In this document: one piece after another, positions 18,284 through 26,871 of the stretch
Layout: every line of letters starts with the position of its first letter
Numbering within the stretch: position 1 is the first letter of the stretch
Assembly (NCBI RefSeq): GCF_009930815.1
Contig: NZ_CP022222.1
Coordinates: 558,001 to 622,000 of the forward strand
DNA from: Bradyrhizobium sp. CCBAU 051011
Lineage (GTDB): Bacteria > Pseudomonadota > Alphaproteobacteria > Rhizobiales > Xanthobacteraceae
Direction of reading: 5' to 3'
DNA: 64,000 nucleotides
Translations under genes and position numbers: made by a program
The notes under the pieces: model-generated
Told to the model about the DNA's origin: nothing
Seen by the model: the letters and a program-made list of their open reading frames with translations, nothing else
Database searches by the model: none

Positions 18284-19420
18284 ATGAAGCACATCACCTG
18301 CATTGAGGATCTGCGCCAGTTGCACAAGCGCCGGGTTCCCAAGGCGTTTTTCGACTACGCCGACCGCGGCTCCTACACCGAGGACACGCTGCGCGCCAAT
18401 TCCGAGGATCTGCAGCAGATCAAGTTCCGCCAGCGCATCCTGGTCGACGTCTCCAAGCGCGATCTCTCCACCACGATCCTCGGCGAGCCGGCCGCGATGC
18501 CGTTGATCCTCGCGCCGGTCGGCCTGCTCGGCATGCAACATGGCGACGGCGAGATCCATGCCTGCCGCGCAGCGCAGGCGGCCGGAATTCCCTTCACCCA
18601 GAGCACGATGTCGATCTGCTCGATCGAGGATATCGCCTCCGCCGTCGACAAGCCGTTCTGGTTCCAGCTCTACGTGATGAAAGACCGCGGTTTCATCAAG
18701 GCGTTGATCGAGCGCGCCATCGCCGCGAAATGCTCGGCGCTGGTGTTGACCGTCGATTTGCAGGTGATCGGCCAGCGCCATCAGGACATCAAGAACGGCA
18801 TGACAGTGCCGCCGGAATGGTCGCTGGCGAAGCTGATCGACTTTGCGAGCAAGCCTTCATGGGTCGCGGGCGTCTTGCGCGGCAAGCGCCGTACCTTTGG
18901 TAACATCGTCGGCCACGTCAAAGGCACCGAGGATCTCACCAAGCTCTCGGAATGGACGGCGTCGCAATTCGATACCTCGCTGAACTGGAAGGACCTTGAT
19001 TGGATCCGCTCGATCTGGCCGGGCAAGTTGATCCTAAAAGGCATTCTCGACGTCGAGGATGCCGAACTCGCGTCAAAAACCGGCGCACAGGCGATCGTCG
19101 TCTCCAACCACGGCGGCCGGCAACTCGACGGCGCGCCATCGTCAATCGAGGTGCTGCCGGAGATCGTCGATACCGTCGGCTCGAAGATGGAGATCATGTT
19201 CGACGGCGGCATCCGCACCGGCATGGACGTGGTGCGCGCGCTCGCGCTCGGCGCCAAATCCTGCATGATCGGCCGCGCCTATGCCTATGGCCTGGGCGCT
19301 GCCGGCGAAGCCGGCGTCGCCAAGGCGCTCGACATCCTGGCCAAGGAAATGCTCACGACGATGGGATTGTGCGGCGTCAACACGATCGCGGAGATCGACG
19401 ACAACGTGCTGGCGGTTTAG
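18284..19420 (+). CDS. lldD: FMN-dependent L-lactate dehydrogenase
   Basis: The 378-residue flavoenzyme oxidises L-lactate to pyruvate at the inner membrane and feeds electrons to the respiratory chain. It is a TIM barrel of the alpha-hydroxyacid oxidase family. Motifs include VPKAFFDYADRGSYTE at the N-terminus and PFWFQLYVMKDR. The catalytic histidine and arginine lie in VVSNHGGRQLDGAPSS, and FMN-phosphate binding is in FDGGIRTGMDVVRALALGA and IGRAYAYGLGAAGE. The start at 18284 follows family alignment. The last 19 codons recur in decayed form at 20667-20717. Confidence 0.93.
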   Translation: MKHITCIEDLRQLHKRRVPKAFFDYADRGSYTEDTLRANSEDLQQIKFRQRILVDVSKRDLSTTILGEPAAMPLILAPVGLLGMQHGDGEIHACRAAQAAGIPFTQSTMSICSIEDIASAVDKPFWFQLYVMKDRGFIKALIERAIAAKCSALVLTVDLQVIGQRHQDIKNGMTVPPEWSLAKLIDFASKPSWVAGVLRGKRRTFGNIVGHVKGTEDLTKLSEWTASQFDTSLNWKDLDWIRSIWPGKLILKGILDVEDAELASKTGAQAIVVSNHGGRQLDGAPSSIEVLPEIVDTVGSKMEIMFDGGIRTGMDVVRALALGAKSCMIGRAYAYGLGAAGEAGVAKALDILAKEMLTTMGLCGVNTIAEIDDNVLAV

Positions 19421-19440
19421 ACGGGCTCTTCCCGTCGTCC

Positions 19441-19575
19441 CGGACAAGCGAAGCTGCTTTCTTCCTTCTGGAGAAGGTGCCTTGCCAAAGGCAAGGCGGA
19501 TGAGGGGTCTCTATCCGCGAAAACAGCCACCTCACCCGTCTCGCCGCCGCTACGCTGCGTAGGGAGTGGCAGCGC
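19441..19575. repeat. Degenerate palindromic repeat after lldD
   Basis: This stretch has paired segments (GCCTTGCCaaAGGCAAGGC, and GGATGAGGGG opposite CACCTCACCC) resembling the intergenic palindromic repeats of rhizobia. It is related in style to family A but diverged. The rest of the 253-base gap shows nothing else. Confidence 0.5.
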
Positions 19576-19673
19576 GGGGCGAAAATGCCGAATTCAAGGC
19601 CGCGCGAACTGTGGAGATGATGCGTCGCGCTCAGTCGTCTTCACACCACCGAGGGCGGGTTGCGGACGTCACC

Positions 19674-20114
19674 TCAGTTGAAGGTCTGAAGCCTCAGCTT
19701 CAGCGCGCCACCCGCTTGGCGCTCGAATACATGCATGGCTAGCCCGCTAAAGGGCGTCGGCTTACCCTCCTTGTCCTTGCCCGTAGCGCTCCACTTGGCC
19801 GTGCCGAAGACGACCTTGTCGTCTCCGCCAGCGTCAATGACCTCCAGCTTGTGGCCGGTCACGCCGTTCGCGAAGAGCCCGGCCCAGAATTTTTCGATCT
19901 CCGCTGGACCCGACACCACCTGGTGCGAGGGCGGCATCAGCTTGGCAGTCGACACATAGTCGGCAGCGAGCGCCTTAGCGTCCTGCTTGTTGAATGCGGC
20001 ATCCCAGGCCGCGTACGCCTTTTCGACATCACTCTTGGCGTCGGCCGCGATCGAGACCGCCGGAGCGGCGGTTAGCAGACAAAAAAGCAATGCTGATGTT
20101 TGAGCCAATTTCAT
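19674..20114 (-). CDS. Exported SnoaL/DUF4440-like protein
   Basis: The 146-residue protein has a signal peptide (LLFCLLTAAPAVSIAA) and an NTF2-like fold. The helical start SDVEKAYAAWDAAFNKQDAKALAADYV is followed by the conserved MPPSHQVVSGPAEIEKFWAGL and strands FGTAKWSATGKDKEGKPTPFSGLAMHVFER. Proteins of this type are either small enzymes or ligand-binding proteins; the substrate is unknown. It has an AGAGGAG ribosome site. A distant paralogue lies at 60933, also next to repeat DNA. Confidence 0.75.
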   Translation of the reverse strand: MKLAQTSALLFCLLTAAPAVSIAADAKSDVEKAYAAWDAAFNKQDAKALAADYVSTAKLMPPSHQVVSGPAEIEKFWAGLFANGVTGHKLEVIDAGGDDKVVFGTAKWSATGKDKEGKPTPFSGLAMHVFERQAGGALKLRLQTFN

Positions 20115-20666
20115 AGGATGCTCCTCTGTTGGACTGATGCGTTTCGCGCTCCCAAACGTTCAGACGATGGAATCGTTCGGATACTGCGACGCTTCCGGTA
20201 CGGCCACCGATGCCTCCGGTAATGGACTTCCTCCTGTCGTGCGTCCCTCAGACCGGGGGCATTGCAATGCAAACGCGGACGCGGACGCGCCGAGCATTCA
20301 GAAAGGCGGAAGTTTTGAAAGGCCTGCCGATGGCAACCAGCGCTGCCACTTTGAAGAAACGGAGATTTCGGTACGTCGCCGTTTAACGGACAGCAGATGG
20401 CAAGCAACGTTTGCCTGCAGCGCTTAATGCTCTCGGCCCAAGGGAAAATCAATATGACGGAAAGCGTACTCAAGGAGGATTACTGAGTTCCATCGATTCT
20501 AGCGTGCGATTGCTCAGGACGACATGCTCCCCTTGCCGCGGCAAACAACGTGATGATTGAAGAGACGGATCACGACACCTCGATACAGCAACTCTCATTG
20601 CCTCCTCTCGTCGCCCTCGCATTACCAACGCAAATCCGCGCGTGCTTGCGCTGTGCGCCAAGGATC
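20115..20666. other. Gene-free stretch
   Basis: About 550 bases between the SnoaL-like gene and the lldD relic show no coding sequence I can support. The reading frames present have no ribosome site or recognisable motif. The first part should contain the SnoaL-like gene's promoter. Confidence 0.4.
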
Positions 20667-20717
20667 ATGAGCCTGTGCGGCGTAAACACCATTGACGATC
20701 GCGTGCTCGCGGTTTGA
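20667..20717 (+). pseudogene. Relic of the 3' end of an lldD gene
   Basis: Sixteen codons read MSLCGVNTIDDRVLAV followed by a stop. The real lldD gene ends MGLCGVNTIAEIDDNVLAV, so the relic matches except for a three-codon deletion and small changes. Similarity continues past the stop codon: both tails contain a GTCGTCCCGGACAAGCGA sequence shortly downstream. The relic lies 1.3 kb from lldD in the same direction, so it is either a local duplication or the last trace of a second copy. Confidence 0.7.
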
Positions 20718-20733
20718 GGCAAGCTCTATCCCT

Positions 20734-20863
20734 GTCGTCCCGGACAAGCGACGTGCGATCCGGGACCCATAACCACCGATGCTTATAATGTGTGGAGCTG
20801 GAGTCCCAGCTTGTCCAACAACAAGCAGTCGTGGTTATGGGTCTCCGCGTTCGCGGGGACGAC
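20734..20863. repeat. 130-bp imperfect palindromic repeat (GTCGTCCC ends)
   Basis: The element begins GTCGTCCCGG and ends GGGGACGAC, and internal arms ACCCATAACCACCGA and TCGTGGTTATGGGT pair with each other. It looks like a miniature inverted-repeat element of the type scattered in Bradyrhizobium genomes. Confidence 0.7.
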
Positions 20864-20887
20864 CCGTTGAGAGAGCTGCGCCTACTC

Positions 20888-21514
20888 TCACATCGGCGGC
20901 GTAATTCCGTCGCGGCCGACATTGACGCGCGCGGCTTCCAGCGTGCCGTCGTCCTTCTTCACCGCGCCGAAGATGATGATCTTGGCGCCCGGCTTCAGCT
21001 CGGACCTGTCGCCGGCGACGAAGGTGACGACAGGCGTACCCTCCGGCACCACGACTTTCTTTTCGCCGTCCTTGTATTTGACCAGGATGTTCTGGCCATC
21101 GGTGCCCTTCACGGTCTGGGCTACGGTGGCATTGGTCATGGTCGAGTTCGGCCGCGCGTCCCAGGGCCGGAAACCTTCGGCCGCGCCGCGCTGGTTTTCG
21201 GGGAAGATATGCACCGCGACCGCCTTCTGGGTGCCGTCCGGCTCCGGCATGCCGGTGACGCCGATATAGGAGCCTTCCTTGATCTCGGACAGCTCGGTCT
21301 TGGCCACGCCGAACACGGCGACATTGTCGGTAACACGCACTTTCATGTCGGTGCCGTCGCGCGACTTGATCGACAGCATCGGCCCCTCCACGGCCTCGAT
21401 GGTGCCGCGAATCCGAACTGTCGGCGGCTGTTGCGCCCAAGCCTCCGTCGCAAGCAGAGCGACAAAGCCCAGCGAGGCCGCGAGCACGCGCGGGCCTGAA
21501 GAAGATTTCAGCAT
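20888..21514 (-). CDS. Exported OB-like protein (DUF5666 style), copy 1
   Basis: The 208-residue exported protein has a signal peptide (FVALLATEAWAQQ). It is built of short beta units such as RIRGTIEAVEGPMLSIKSRDG and VRVTDNVAVFG, followed by KEGSYIGVTGMPEPDG and GTPVVTFVAGDRSELKPGAKIII. This resembles the OB-like repeats of DUF5666 proteins. It ends VGRDGITPPM. It is a close paralogue of the gene at 21592, with the same layout and ending, so the pair arose by tandem duplication. The molecular role is unknown. A GGAGGAAT ribosome site precedes the ATG. Confidence 0.75.
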   Translation of the reverse strand: MLKSSSGPRVLAASLGFVALLATEAWAQQPPTVRIRGTIEAVEGPMLSIKSRDGTDMKVRVTDNVAVFGVAKTELSEIKEGSYIGVTGMPEPDGTQKAVAVHIFPENQRGAAEGFRPWDARPNSTMTNATVAQTVKGTDGQNILVKYKDGEKKVVVPEGTPVVTFVAGDRSELKPGAKIIIFGAVKKDDGTLEAARVNVGRDGITPPM

Positions 21515-21591
21515 GGTATTCCTCCCGAGATGTATTTGGCGCCCAACTCAACGCAAACACCGCGCGGGATTAGCTATTCCACGAGGCGACT

Positions 21592-22218
21592 TCACATCGG
21601 CGGGGTCAGGCCGTCGCGGCCGACGCTGACGCGGCTGGTCTCGAATGAGCCGTCGGGCAGCTTCTTCATGAAGGCAATCACCTTGGCACCTGGCTTGAGG
21701 TCGGACTTGTCGGCGGGAACGTAGGTCACAACCGGCGTCTCCGGCGATACGACCACCTTCTTCTCGCCGCCCCGGTATTTGATCGTCAGGGTGTGACCGT
21801 CATTGCCGACCACCGAATCCGCCACCGTGGCGTTGGTCATCGTAGAGTTGGGGCGGAGATCATAGGGTCGCGAGCCCTCGCCGGTGCCGCGCATGCTTTC
21901 CGGAAACACATGCACCTCCACCGCGTTCTGGCTGCCGTCGGGGCCCGGCACCGTGGTGGTGCCGATGAAGGAGCCGACCTTGATGTCGGACAGCGCAATC
22001 TTGCTGATCCCGACGACGTTGAGGTCGCGGGTCATGTTCAGCCTGACATCCTCGCCGCCGCGCGACTTGACCGCGAGCACGTCGCCATCGACTGCCTCGA
22101 TGGTGCCGCGAACGCGCGTCGGCGTCGGCGGCTGCTGGGCGATCGCGAAAAGCGTGGAGCCTGCCACCATCGCGATGGCGACAAGCGGGCGAACGAGCTG
22201 ATAGCGAGGGATGGACAT
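21592..22218 (-). CDS. Exported OB-like protein (DUF5666 style), copy 2
   Basis: This 208-residue paralogue of the preceding entry has the same exported, beta-rich design: signal peptide IAMVAGSTLFAIAQQ, then RVRGTIEAVDGDVLAVKSRGG, KVGSFIGTTTVPGPDG, and the shared block RPNSTMTNATVADSVVG. Both copies end VGRDG(I/L)TPPM. The separation of 77 bases and common strand suggest co-transcription, with this copy first. Whether the proteins bind a ligand or a metal cannot be told. Confidence 0.75.
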   Translation of the reverse strand: MSIPRYQLVRPLVAIAMVAGSTLFAIAQQPPTPTRVRGTIEAVDGDVLAVKSRGGEDVRLNMTRDLNVVGISKIALSDIKVGSFIGTTTVPGPDGSQNAVEVHVFPESMRGTGEGSRPYDLRPNSTMTNATVADSVVGNDGHTLTIKYRGGEKKVVVSPETPVVTYVPADKSDLKPGAKVIAFMKKLPDGSFETSRVSVGRDGLTPPM

Positions 22219-22304
22219 GCGGGGGTCTCCGGTGGCGGCACTGACGTAGCCATTGACCCCGGCTATTCAAAAAAATTCCGGCTCAATAGTTCGCGATCAG
22301 CCGA

Positions 22305-23138
22305 TCATGTATTCGTGAGGTCGGCCTCGACCAGCGCGCGCAGTTCCGCCGTCACCTCGGGGCGTTGTCCGAACCACAGTTCGAAGCCGCGCACCGCCTG
22401 ATGCAGGAGCATGCCGAGCCCATCGGCCGTCTTCAACCCGCGCGCGCGTGCGGCCGCAAGCAGGGGCGTGTCGAGCGGGACATAAACGAGATCGGCGACG
22501 ACGGCGTGTGACGGCAACTGCCCGACATCGAGTTCGAGCGGCGGCTGCCCCTTCATGCCGAGCGAGGTCGTGTTCACCAGAAGGCCGGCACGCGGCAGGA
22601 TATCGCCGAGCGCATCCCACGCCACGGGCAAGACGCTCGCGCCGAACTGGTCCGCCAGCGAGCTCGCGCGCGCCATGGTACGGTTGACAAGATGAACGCG
22701 CTTGATGCCGCGCTCGCGCAAGCCGAACACCACCGCGCGCGACGAGCCGCCGGCTCCGAGCACCAGCGCATCCTCAGTTCTGTCCCAGCCGGGCGCGCTG
22801 GCGTCGAGATTGTTGATGAAGCCTTCGACGTCGGTGTTGGTCGAGCACAATTCGCCGTCCGCGAACCACAGCGTGTTGGCCGCGCCGACGGCGCGGGCAC
22901 GCTCGTCCGGCTTCGACAGGACAAGCGCTAGCTCCTTGTGCGGAATGGTGACGTTGGCGCCGACGAAGCCGCGCAGCGACAGGCGGAAGATGAAATCCTT
23001 GAACTCGTCCGGCGGCACCGCCTCGATGACATAGCCGCCCTCGATGCCGAGTGTCCGCAGCCAGTAGTGATGGATCAACGGCGAACGCGAATGCGCGGCC
23101 GGCCATCCGATCAGGCAGGCGGCAGGGGGCTTAGACAC
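22305..23138 (-). CDS. aroE: Shikimate dehydrogenase
   Basis: The roughly 277-residue enzyme reduces 3-dehydroshikimate to shikimate with NADPH in the aromatic amino acid pathway. The shikimate-binding SRSPLIHHYWL and catalytic lysine motif GANVTIPHKE are present. So are the nucleotide-binding LVLGAGGSSRAVVFGL with NRT for NADPH selectivity, and the C-terminal GLGMLLHQAVRGFELW. The true start is a GTG at 23138: GAGGAGG lies nine bases upstream, and the open frame's TTG at 23156 falls inside that ribosome site. Because aroE elsewhere in rhizobia lies near dnaQ or coaE, this could be a second AroE-like copy. Confidence 0.92.
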   Translation of the reverse strand: MSKPPAACLIGWPAAHSRSPLIHHYWLRTLGIEGGYVIEAVPPDEFKDFIFRLSLRGFVGANVTIPHKELALVLSKPDERARAVGAANTLWFADGELCSTNTDVEGFINNLDASAPGWDRTEDALVLGAGGSSRAVVFGLRERGIKRVHLVNRTMARASSLADQFGASVLPVAWDALGDILPRAGLLVNTTSLGMKGQPPLELDVGQLPSHAVVADLVYVPLDTPLLAAARARGLKTADGLGMLLHQAVRGFELWFGQRPEVTAELRALVEADLTNT

Positions 23139-23272
23139 GAAAAACAACCTCCTCAAAGACGTCGATGGCCGGGATAAACCCGGCCACGACGATCAATTTA
23201 TCTTCCCTGGAGGCGTGTCAAGCCGAACGCGGGTCACCGCGGCCGGTTTGGCCGCGGCGATCCTGCCGGGAG

Positions 23273-25321
23273 CTACGCCGCGACGCGATGCGCGGCGATG
23301 ATCTGGTCGGCGGCGCGGCCGGTGACCTCGGCCATGCGGTCGAACTGGCGGGTGAAGCCGCCGGCGCCGGCGGTGGCGGATCGCAGCTCCACGATCAGAT
23401 CGCCGATCTCCGCCTCCGGCATGGTGGCGCGGACGCAATCCCAGCCCGCCCAGCCCTCGCGGGTGTCGAAGCCGAGGATCTGGCCGCGCCGCGCCGACAG
23501 GATGGCGTTGATCTTCGCCGTCGCTTCCGTCGGGCAGACGATCTCCACCATGTGGATCGGCTCCAGCAGCACCGGCTGGCACTGCGGCAGCGCCTCGCTC
23601 ATGCCGATCCGCGCCGCCGTGCGGAAGGCGAGATCGGAGGAGTCGACGCTGTGATAGGAGCCGTCAGTCAGCGTCACATCGACGTCGATGACGGGGAAGC
23701 CGAGCGGGCCCTTGGCAAGGCCGTCGATCACGCCCTCTTCCACCGCGCCGATATAGTTGCGCGGCACCGCGCCGCCGACGACCCTTTCGTGGAACTCGAA
23801 GCCCGAGCCGCGCGGCATCGGCTTGATTTCCAGCACCACGTCGCCGAACTGGCCGTGACCGCCGGACTGCTTCTTGTGGCGACCGCGCTGGGTGATCGAT
23901 TTGCGGATGGTCTCCTGATAGCCGATCGCGGGCGGCTGCGACTTGACGTTGACGCCGAAGCGATCCCGCAGGCGTTCCAGCGCGACGCGCAGATGCATCT
24001 CGCCCTGCCCCCACAGTACGATGTCGTGGGTGCGCGGATTCTGGATCATCGTCAGCGACTGATCTTCCTCGTTCAGCCGCAGCAGCGCCTGCCCGAGCTT
24101 GACGTCGTCCTTGCGGTCGGTCGCCGCAAGCGACATCGCCAGCACCGGTGGCGTCGGCGCGACCTGCACCAACGCGGCCGGCGCGGTCTTGCCGCCAGAC
24201 AGCGTGTCGCCGGTCTTGACCGCGTCGAGCTTGCCGAGCGCAACCGTCTCGCCGGCTTCCGCCGCAGGGCGCTTGGTGTCGTGCGCGCCGTTGACGGCAA
24301 GGATGCCGGAAACCCGCCCGGCTTCGCCGGAGGAGGATTGCAGCGTCGCGCCGTCTTCGAGGCGGCCGGCAAGCAGCCGCGTCAGCGACAGCTTGCCCCC
24401 GTGCTGCAGATGCACCGTCTTGAACACAAAGCCCAGCGCTTCCTTTTGCGCGGATGCGCCGAGGCGTTTTGCCGTCTCGGCGACGCCGGGCGATTCATGC
24501 CGCAGCGCCTTCATCAGCCGCAGCACGCCGTTTTCGCGCGCGGCAGCGCCCAGCAGCACCGGGCAGATCAGGCCTTCGCGCAGCTCGCGGGCGAGATCGT
24601 CGAACACGGCGTCGCGCGGCGGCTGGATGTCCTCCAGCAACTGCTCCATCAGCGCGTCGTCATGGTCGGCGAGCTTCTCCAGCATCGAGAAGCGCGCTTC
24701 CTTCTCGCGGTCGAGATCGCCGCCTTCCAGCGCAATGACTTCGGAGGGCTTGTGCTCGCGATAGACGAAGGCGCGCTCCAGCGCGAGATCAACGAACCCT
24801 TCGATCAAGTCGCCCTTCCAGATCGGAATCTGCCGCAGCACCAGCGGCACGCGCGAGGCCGGCTGCAGCGTCGCCAGCGTTTCGCGGATGCGCTTGTTGG
24901 CGCGATCGATCTTGTTCAAAAACAGAAAACGGGGAATGCCGAGATCTTCCAGCTCGCGCAGGATGATCTGCAGTTGCGGCAGCTTCTTCTCGTCCGCCTC
25001 GCAGACCACGACCGCGGCATCGACCGCGGGCAACGCGGCGCGCATGTCCTGCGCGAATTCGATCGAGCCGGGACAATCGATAAACGTGTAACTGTCGCCC
25101 ATGAAGGTGGTGGTGGCGGCGCTTAAGCCCACCCCCATCTTGTGATGGCGCGCTTCGGGACTGGCATCACCTACGGAAGTTCCGGCATCGACGCTGCCGG
25201 CATTCTTGATGGCGCCCGTTCGGGCAAGGATCGCTTCGAGGAGTGTGGTTTTACCGCTTTGGAAAGGGCCCACCAGCGCGATGCACCGTGGACCTCGGGG
25301 ACTTCTGACGTCTTGTCCCAT
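23273..25321 (-). CDS. Elongation factor G-like GTPase (FusA2 type)
   Basis: The 682-residue protein has the five-domain EF-G layout. GTPase motifs are GPFQSGKTTLLEAIL (P-loop), DCPGSIEFAQDM (G3) and LFLNKIDRANKR (G4). Domain II is less conserved. Domains III-V include QSLTMIQNPRTHDIVLWGQGEMHL, KKQSGGHGQFGDVVLEIKP, RNYIGAVEEGVIDGLAKGPL and a final domain with MVEIVCPTEATAKINAIL. It differs from housekeeping EF-G in the P-loop and switch regions, so it belongs to the secondary EF-G group with unclear cellular function. The start at 25321 has GGAGGCGGC upstream; the open frame runs 71 codons further without coding character. Confidence 0.88.
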   Translation of the reverse strand: MGQDVRSPRGPRCIALVGPFQSGKTTLLEAILARTGAIKNAGSVDAGTSVGDASPEARHHKMGVGLSAATTTFMGDSYTFIDCPGSIEFAQDMRAALPAVDAAVVVCEADEKKLPQLQIILRELEDLGIPRFLFLNKIDRANKRIRETLATLQPASRVPLVLRQIPIWKGDLIEGFVDLALERAFVYREHKPSEVIALEGGDLDREKEARFSMLEKLADHDDALMEQLLEDIQPPRDAVFDDLARELREGLICPVLLGAAARENGVLRLMKALRHESPGVAETAKRLGASAQKEALGFVFKTVHLQHGGKLSLTRLLAGRLEDGATLQSSSGEAGRVSGILAVNGAHDTKRPAAEAGETVALGKLDAVKTGDTLSGGKTAPAALVQVAPTPPVLAMSLAATDRKDDVKLGQALLRLNEEDQSLTMIQNPRTHDIVLWGQGEMHLRVALERLRDRFGVNVKSQPPAIGYQETIRKSITQRGRHKKQSGGHGQFGDVVLEIKPMPRGSGFEFHERVVGGAVPRNYIGAVEEGVIDGLAKGPLGFPVIDVDVTLTDGSYHSVDSSDLAFRTAARIGMSEALPQCQPVLLEPIHMVEIVCPTEATAKINAILSARRGQILGFDTREGWAGWDCVRATMPEAEIGDLIVELRSATAGAGGFTRQFDRMAEVTGRAADQIIAAHRVAA

Positions 25322-25472
25322 TGCCGCCTCCCTGTTTGGAGCTCGGCCCGTGATTGGGTCGGCGACCTCTGATGCTCCGCCTGTCGCGACGATTTGGCAA
25401 GCGGGAAAAATTCGCTGCGGTGCGATGTGAGGTGCGGACCAGATCCCAGCCGCGTCATTGCGAAAAAGCGGT

Positions 25473-25658
25473 TTAGGGTTCGGAGTCTTTCGGCCGTATT
25501 CCAGATAGCAATTGGATGTGGATGTCCTGTGCAACGATCTCTCGCGCCCAGTCCGCCTTTTCTTCCGAGATCAGCTTCGCAACCAGGAGTTCGTCGACCG
25601 CTGATGCGGCAGTATGCTTACTCCACTCCAAATCTGGGAGATAACGCACATAAGTCAT
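25473..25658 (-). CDS. 61-residue hypothetical protein
   Basis: The product starts MTYVRYLPDLEWSKHTAASA and continues with VDELLVAKLISEEKADWAREIVAQ, an amphipathic helical stretch. No known domain is recognised. A GAGG ribosome site lies at the right spacing. It is on the same strand as the EF-G-like gene, whose start is about 150 bases downstream. Confidence 0.5.
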   Translation of the reverse strand: MTYVRYLPDLEWSKHTAASAVDELLVAKLISEEKADWAREIVAQDIHIQLLSGIRPKDSEP

Positions 25659-25737
25659 TGGTACCTCAGGCGATAGCAGAAGGAACTAGGATGTCATGCT
25701 TCAGCGAGCCTGAGCATAGATTGCTTCGCGGGGAAAA

Positions 25738-26220
25738 CTAACGCCCCGGCCGCAGTTCCAAACTTTCCAATCCGGCAGCAATGCTGACACCGACCTGGCC
25801 CTGCACGCTGAGCGGCTGCAGCGCGATCGAATTGGCGGAGCCGCCGACCAGCACGTTGCCGCCGACACCGACGCCGAGCGTCGCGCTGCCCTGCGCGCCG
25901 ACATAATCGCCGGACAGGCCGCCCGGCCCGAGCCGCGCCACCGGTGCAAACACGCCCCAGGCCAGCGCCGATTCCTGGGTGATGCCGAGATCGAGCCCGA
26001 CTTTGCGGATGGTGGCGATGTAGCGGTCCTCCGGCATCCCTTCAGCGCGCAGCACGCAGCCGAGATTGGTGACGGAACCCACGATGAAACCGACGCTGGC
26101 GCCGCCGCGGCACTCCAGCACGCCGACCTGCACGCGCTGCACCTGCTGCGCATTGGCGCCGCTGATCGACGAAGCCAGCGTGGCGAAAGCAGCTGCGGCA
26201 AGGAAGAGGGAACGGCGCAT
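25738..26220 (-). CDS. Exported DUF992 protein
   Basis: The 160-residue protein has a signal peptide (SLFLAAAAFATLASSISGANA) and a DUF992 body. It starts with VGVLECRGGASVGFIVGSVTNLGCVLRAEG and has glycine-rich beta strands GLSGDYVGAQGSATLGVGVGGNVLVGG. It ends with the conserved IALQPLSVQGQVGVSIAAGLESLEL. The family occurs in the periplasm of rhizobia, with no known function; two conserved cysteines could form a disulfide. Its paralogue lies at 27283, on the other side of a toxin-antitoxin pair, in the same orientation. The start at 26220 is set by the signal peptide. Confidence 0.85.
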   Translation of the reverse strand: MRRSLFLAAAAFATLASSISGANAQQVQRVQVGVLECRGGASVGFIVGSVTNLGCVLRAEGMPEDRYIATIRKVGLDLGITQESALAWGVFAPVARLGPGGLSGDYVGAQGSATLGVGVGGNVLVGGSANSIALQPLSVQGQVGVSIAAGLESLELRPGR

Positions 26221-26464
26221 GAAGTAATCTCCGGCTGAAAAAAGTGATGCGAGCAGAGAATTAAAACAAGGCCGTGCCCGCAACGCTCGCATTTCTATGC
26301 CATAACGTCGCAGGCCGTGCCAGATTGGCAGGAGGGTGCTTAACCATCAGAGACAAACATCATCCCGATGCGAGCGAAGTGAGATTTGGTCTGCGCATTT
26401 GCCTATCTGGAATTGACCCATCGAACTTCGCTGATCGGTCGCCAGCCCTAGCTTCAAAACACCC

Positions 26465-26496
26465 TTGACAGATGAATATAGGTATATATCTATAGA
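26465..26496 (+). promoter_or_regulatory. higBA promoter with palindromic operator
   Basis: A consensus -35 TTGACA (26465-26470) is followed by an unusually AT-rich run. It contains TATAGGTATATATCTATA (26478-26495), which matches its own reverse complement at 16 of 18 positions. The run overlaps any plausible -10 element and ends five bases before the GTG start. This is the expected place for autoregulation by the antitoxin. The close start and absence of a ribosome site suggest a leaderless or near-leaderless transcript. Confidence 0.6.
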
Positions 26497-26499
26497 TCT

Positions 26500-26871
26500 G
26501 TGAAAGATCTGCTCCGCGCTATTAAGCCTGCGATTTTTGTGGGCTCCAGCCGAAAGGACCTGCAAGGATTTCCAGCGGCCATCCGCAGCGGGATCGGGCA
26601 AGCTCTTTTCGAAGCGCAGATCGGGGAGCATCCACACAACGCCAAGCCTCTGAAGGGTTTGAGCGGAGTGTTGGAGATTCGCGACAATTTTGATGGCGAT
26701 ACCTATCGCGCCGTCTACACGGTGCGTCTTGAGGGTGTCCTGTACGTCCTGCACGCCTTCCAAAAAAAATCCACCAGTGGGATAGCCACCCCTCAGCGAC
26801 ACATGGATCTGATACGCCAGCGCCTGCGCGACGCCGAAGCCATTCACAAAGCAGCCAGGGGAGTTCGATGA
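26500..26871 (+). CDS. HigB/RelE-like toxin (phage Gp49-like family)
   Basis: The 123-residue protein matches the Gp49-like RelE-superfamily toxins. It has KPAIFVGSSRKDLQGFPAAIR at the N-terminus, then GIGQALFEAQIGEHPHNAKPLKGLSG and VLEIRDNFDGDTYRAVYTV. The C-terminal block YVLHAFQKKSTSGIATPQRHMDLIRQRL is the usual position of basic catalytic residues. Such toxins cut mRNA on the ribosome. The gene starts with GTG at 26500 without an evident ribosome site and overlaps the next gene by four bases (ATGA). The toxin-first order is typical of HigBA. Confidence 0.85.
   Translation: MKDLLRAIKPAIFVGSSRKDLQGFPAAIRSGIGQALFEAQIGEHPHNAKPLKGLSGVLEIRDNFDGDTYRAVYTVRLEGVLYVLHAFQKKSTSGIATPQRHMDLIRQRLRDAEAIHKAARGVR

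Noticed and set aside
23165..25126. A 653-codon open frame on the plus strand opposite the EF-G-like gene
   Set aside because: It is complementary to the EF-G-like coding frame and lacks any conserved motif.
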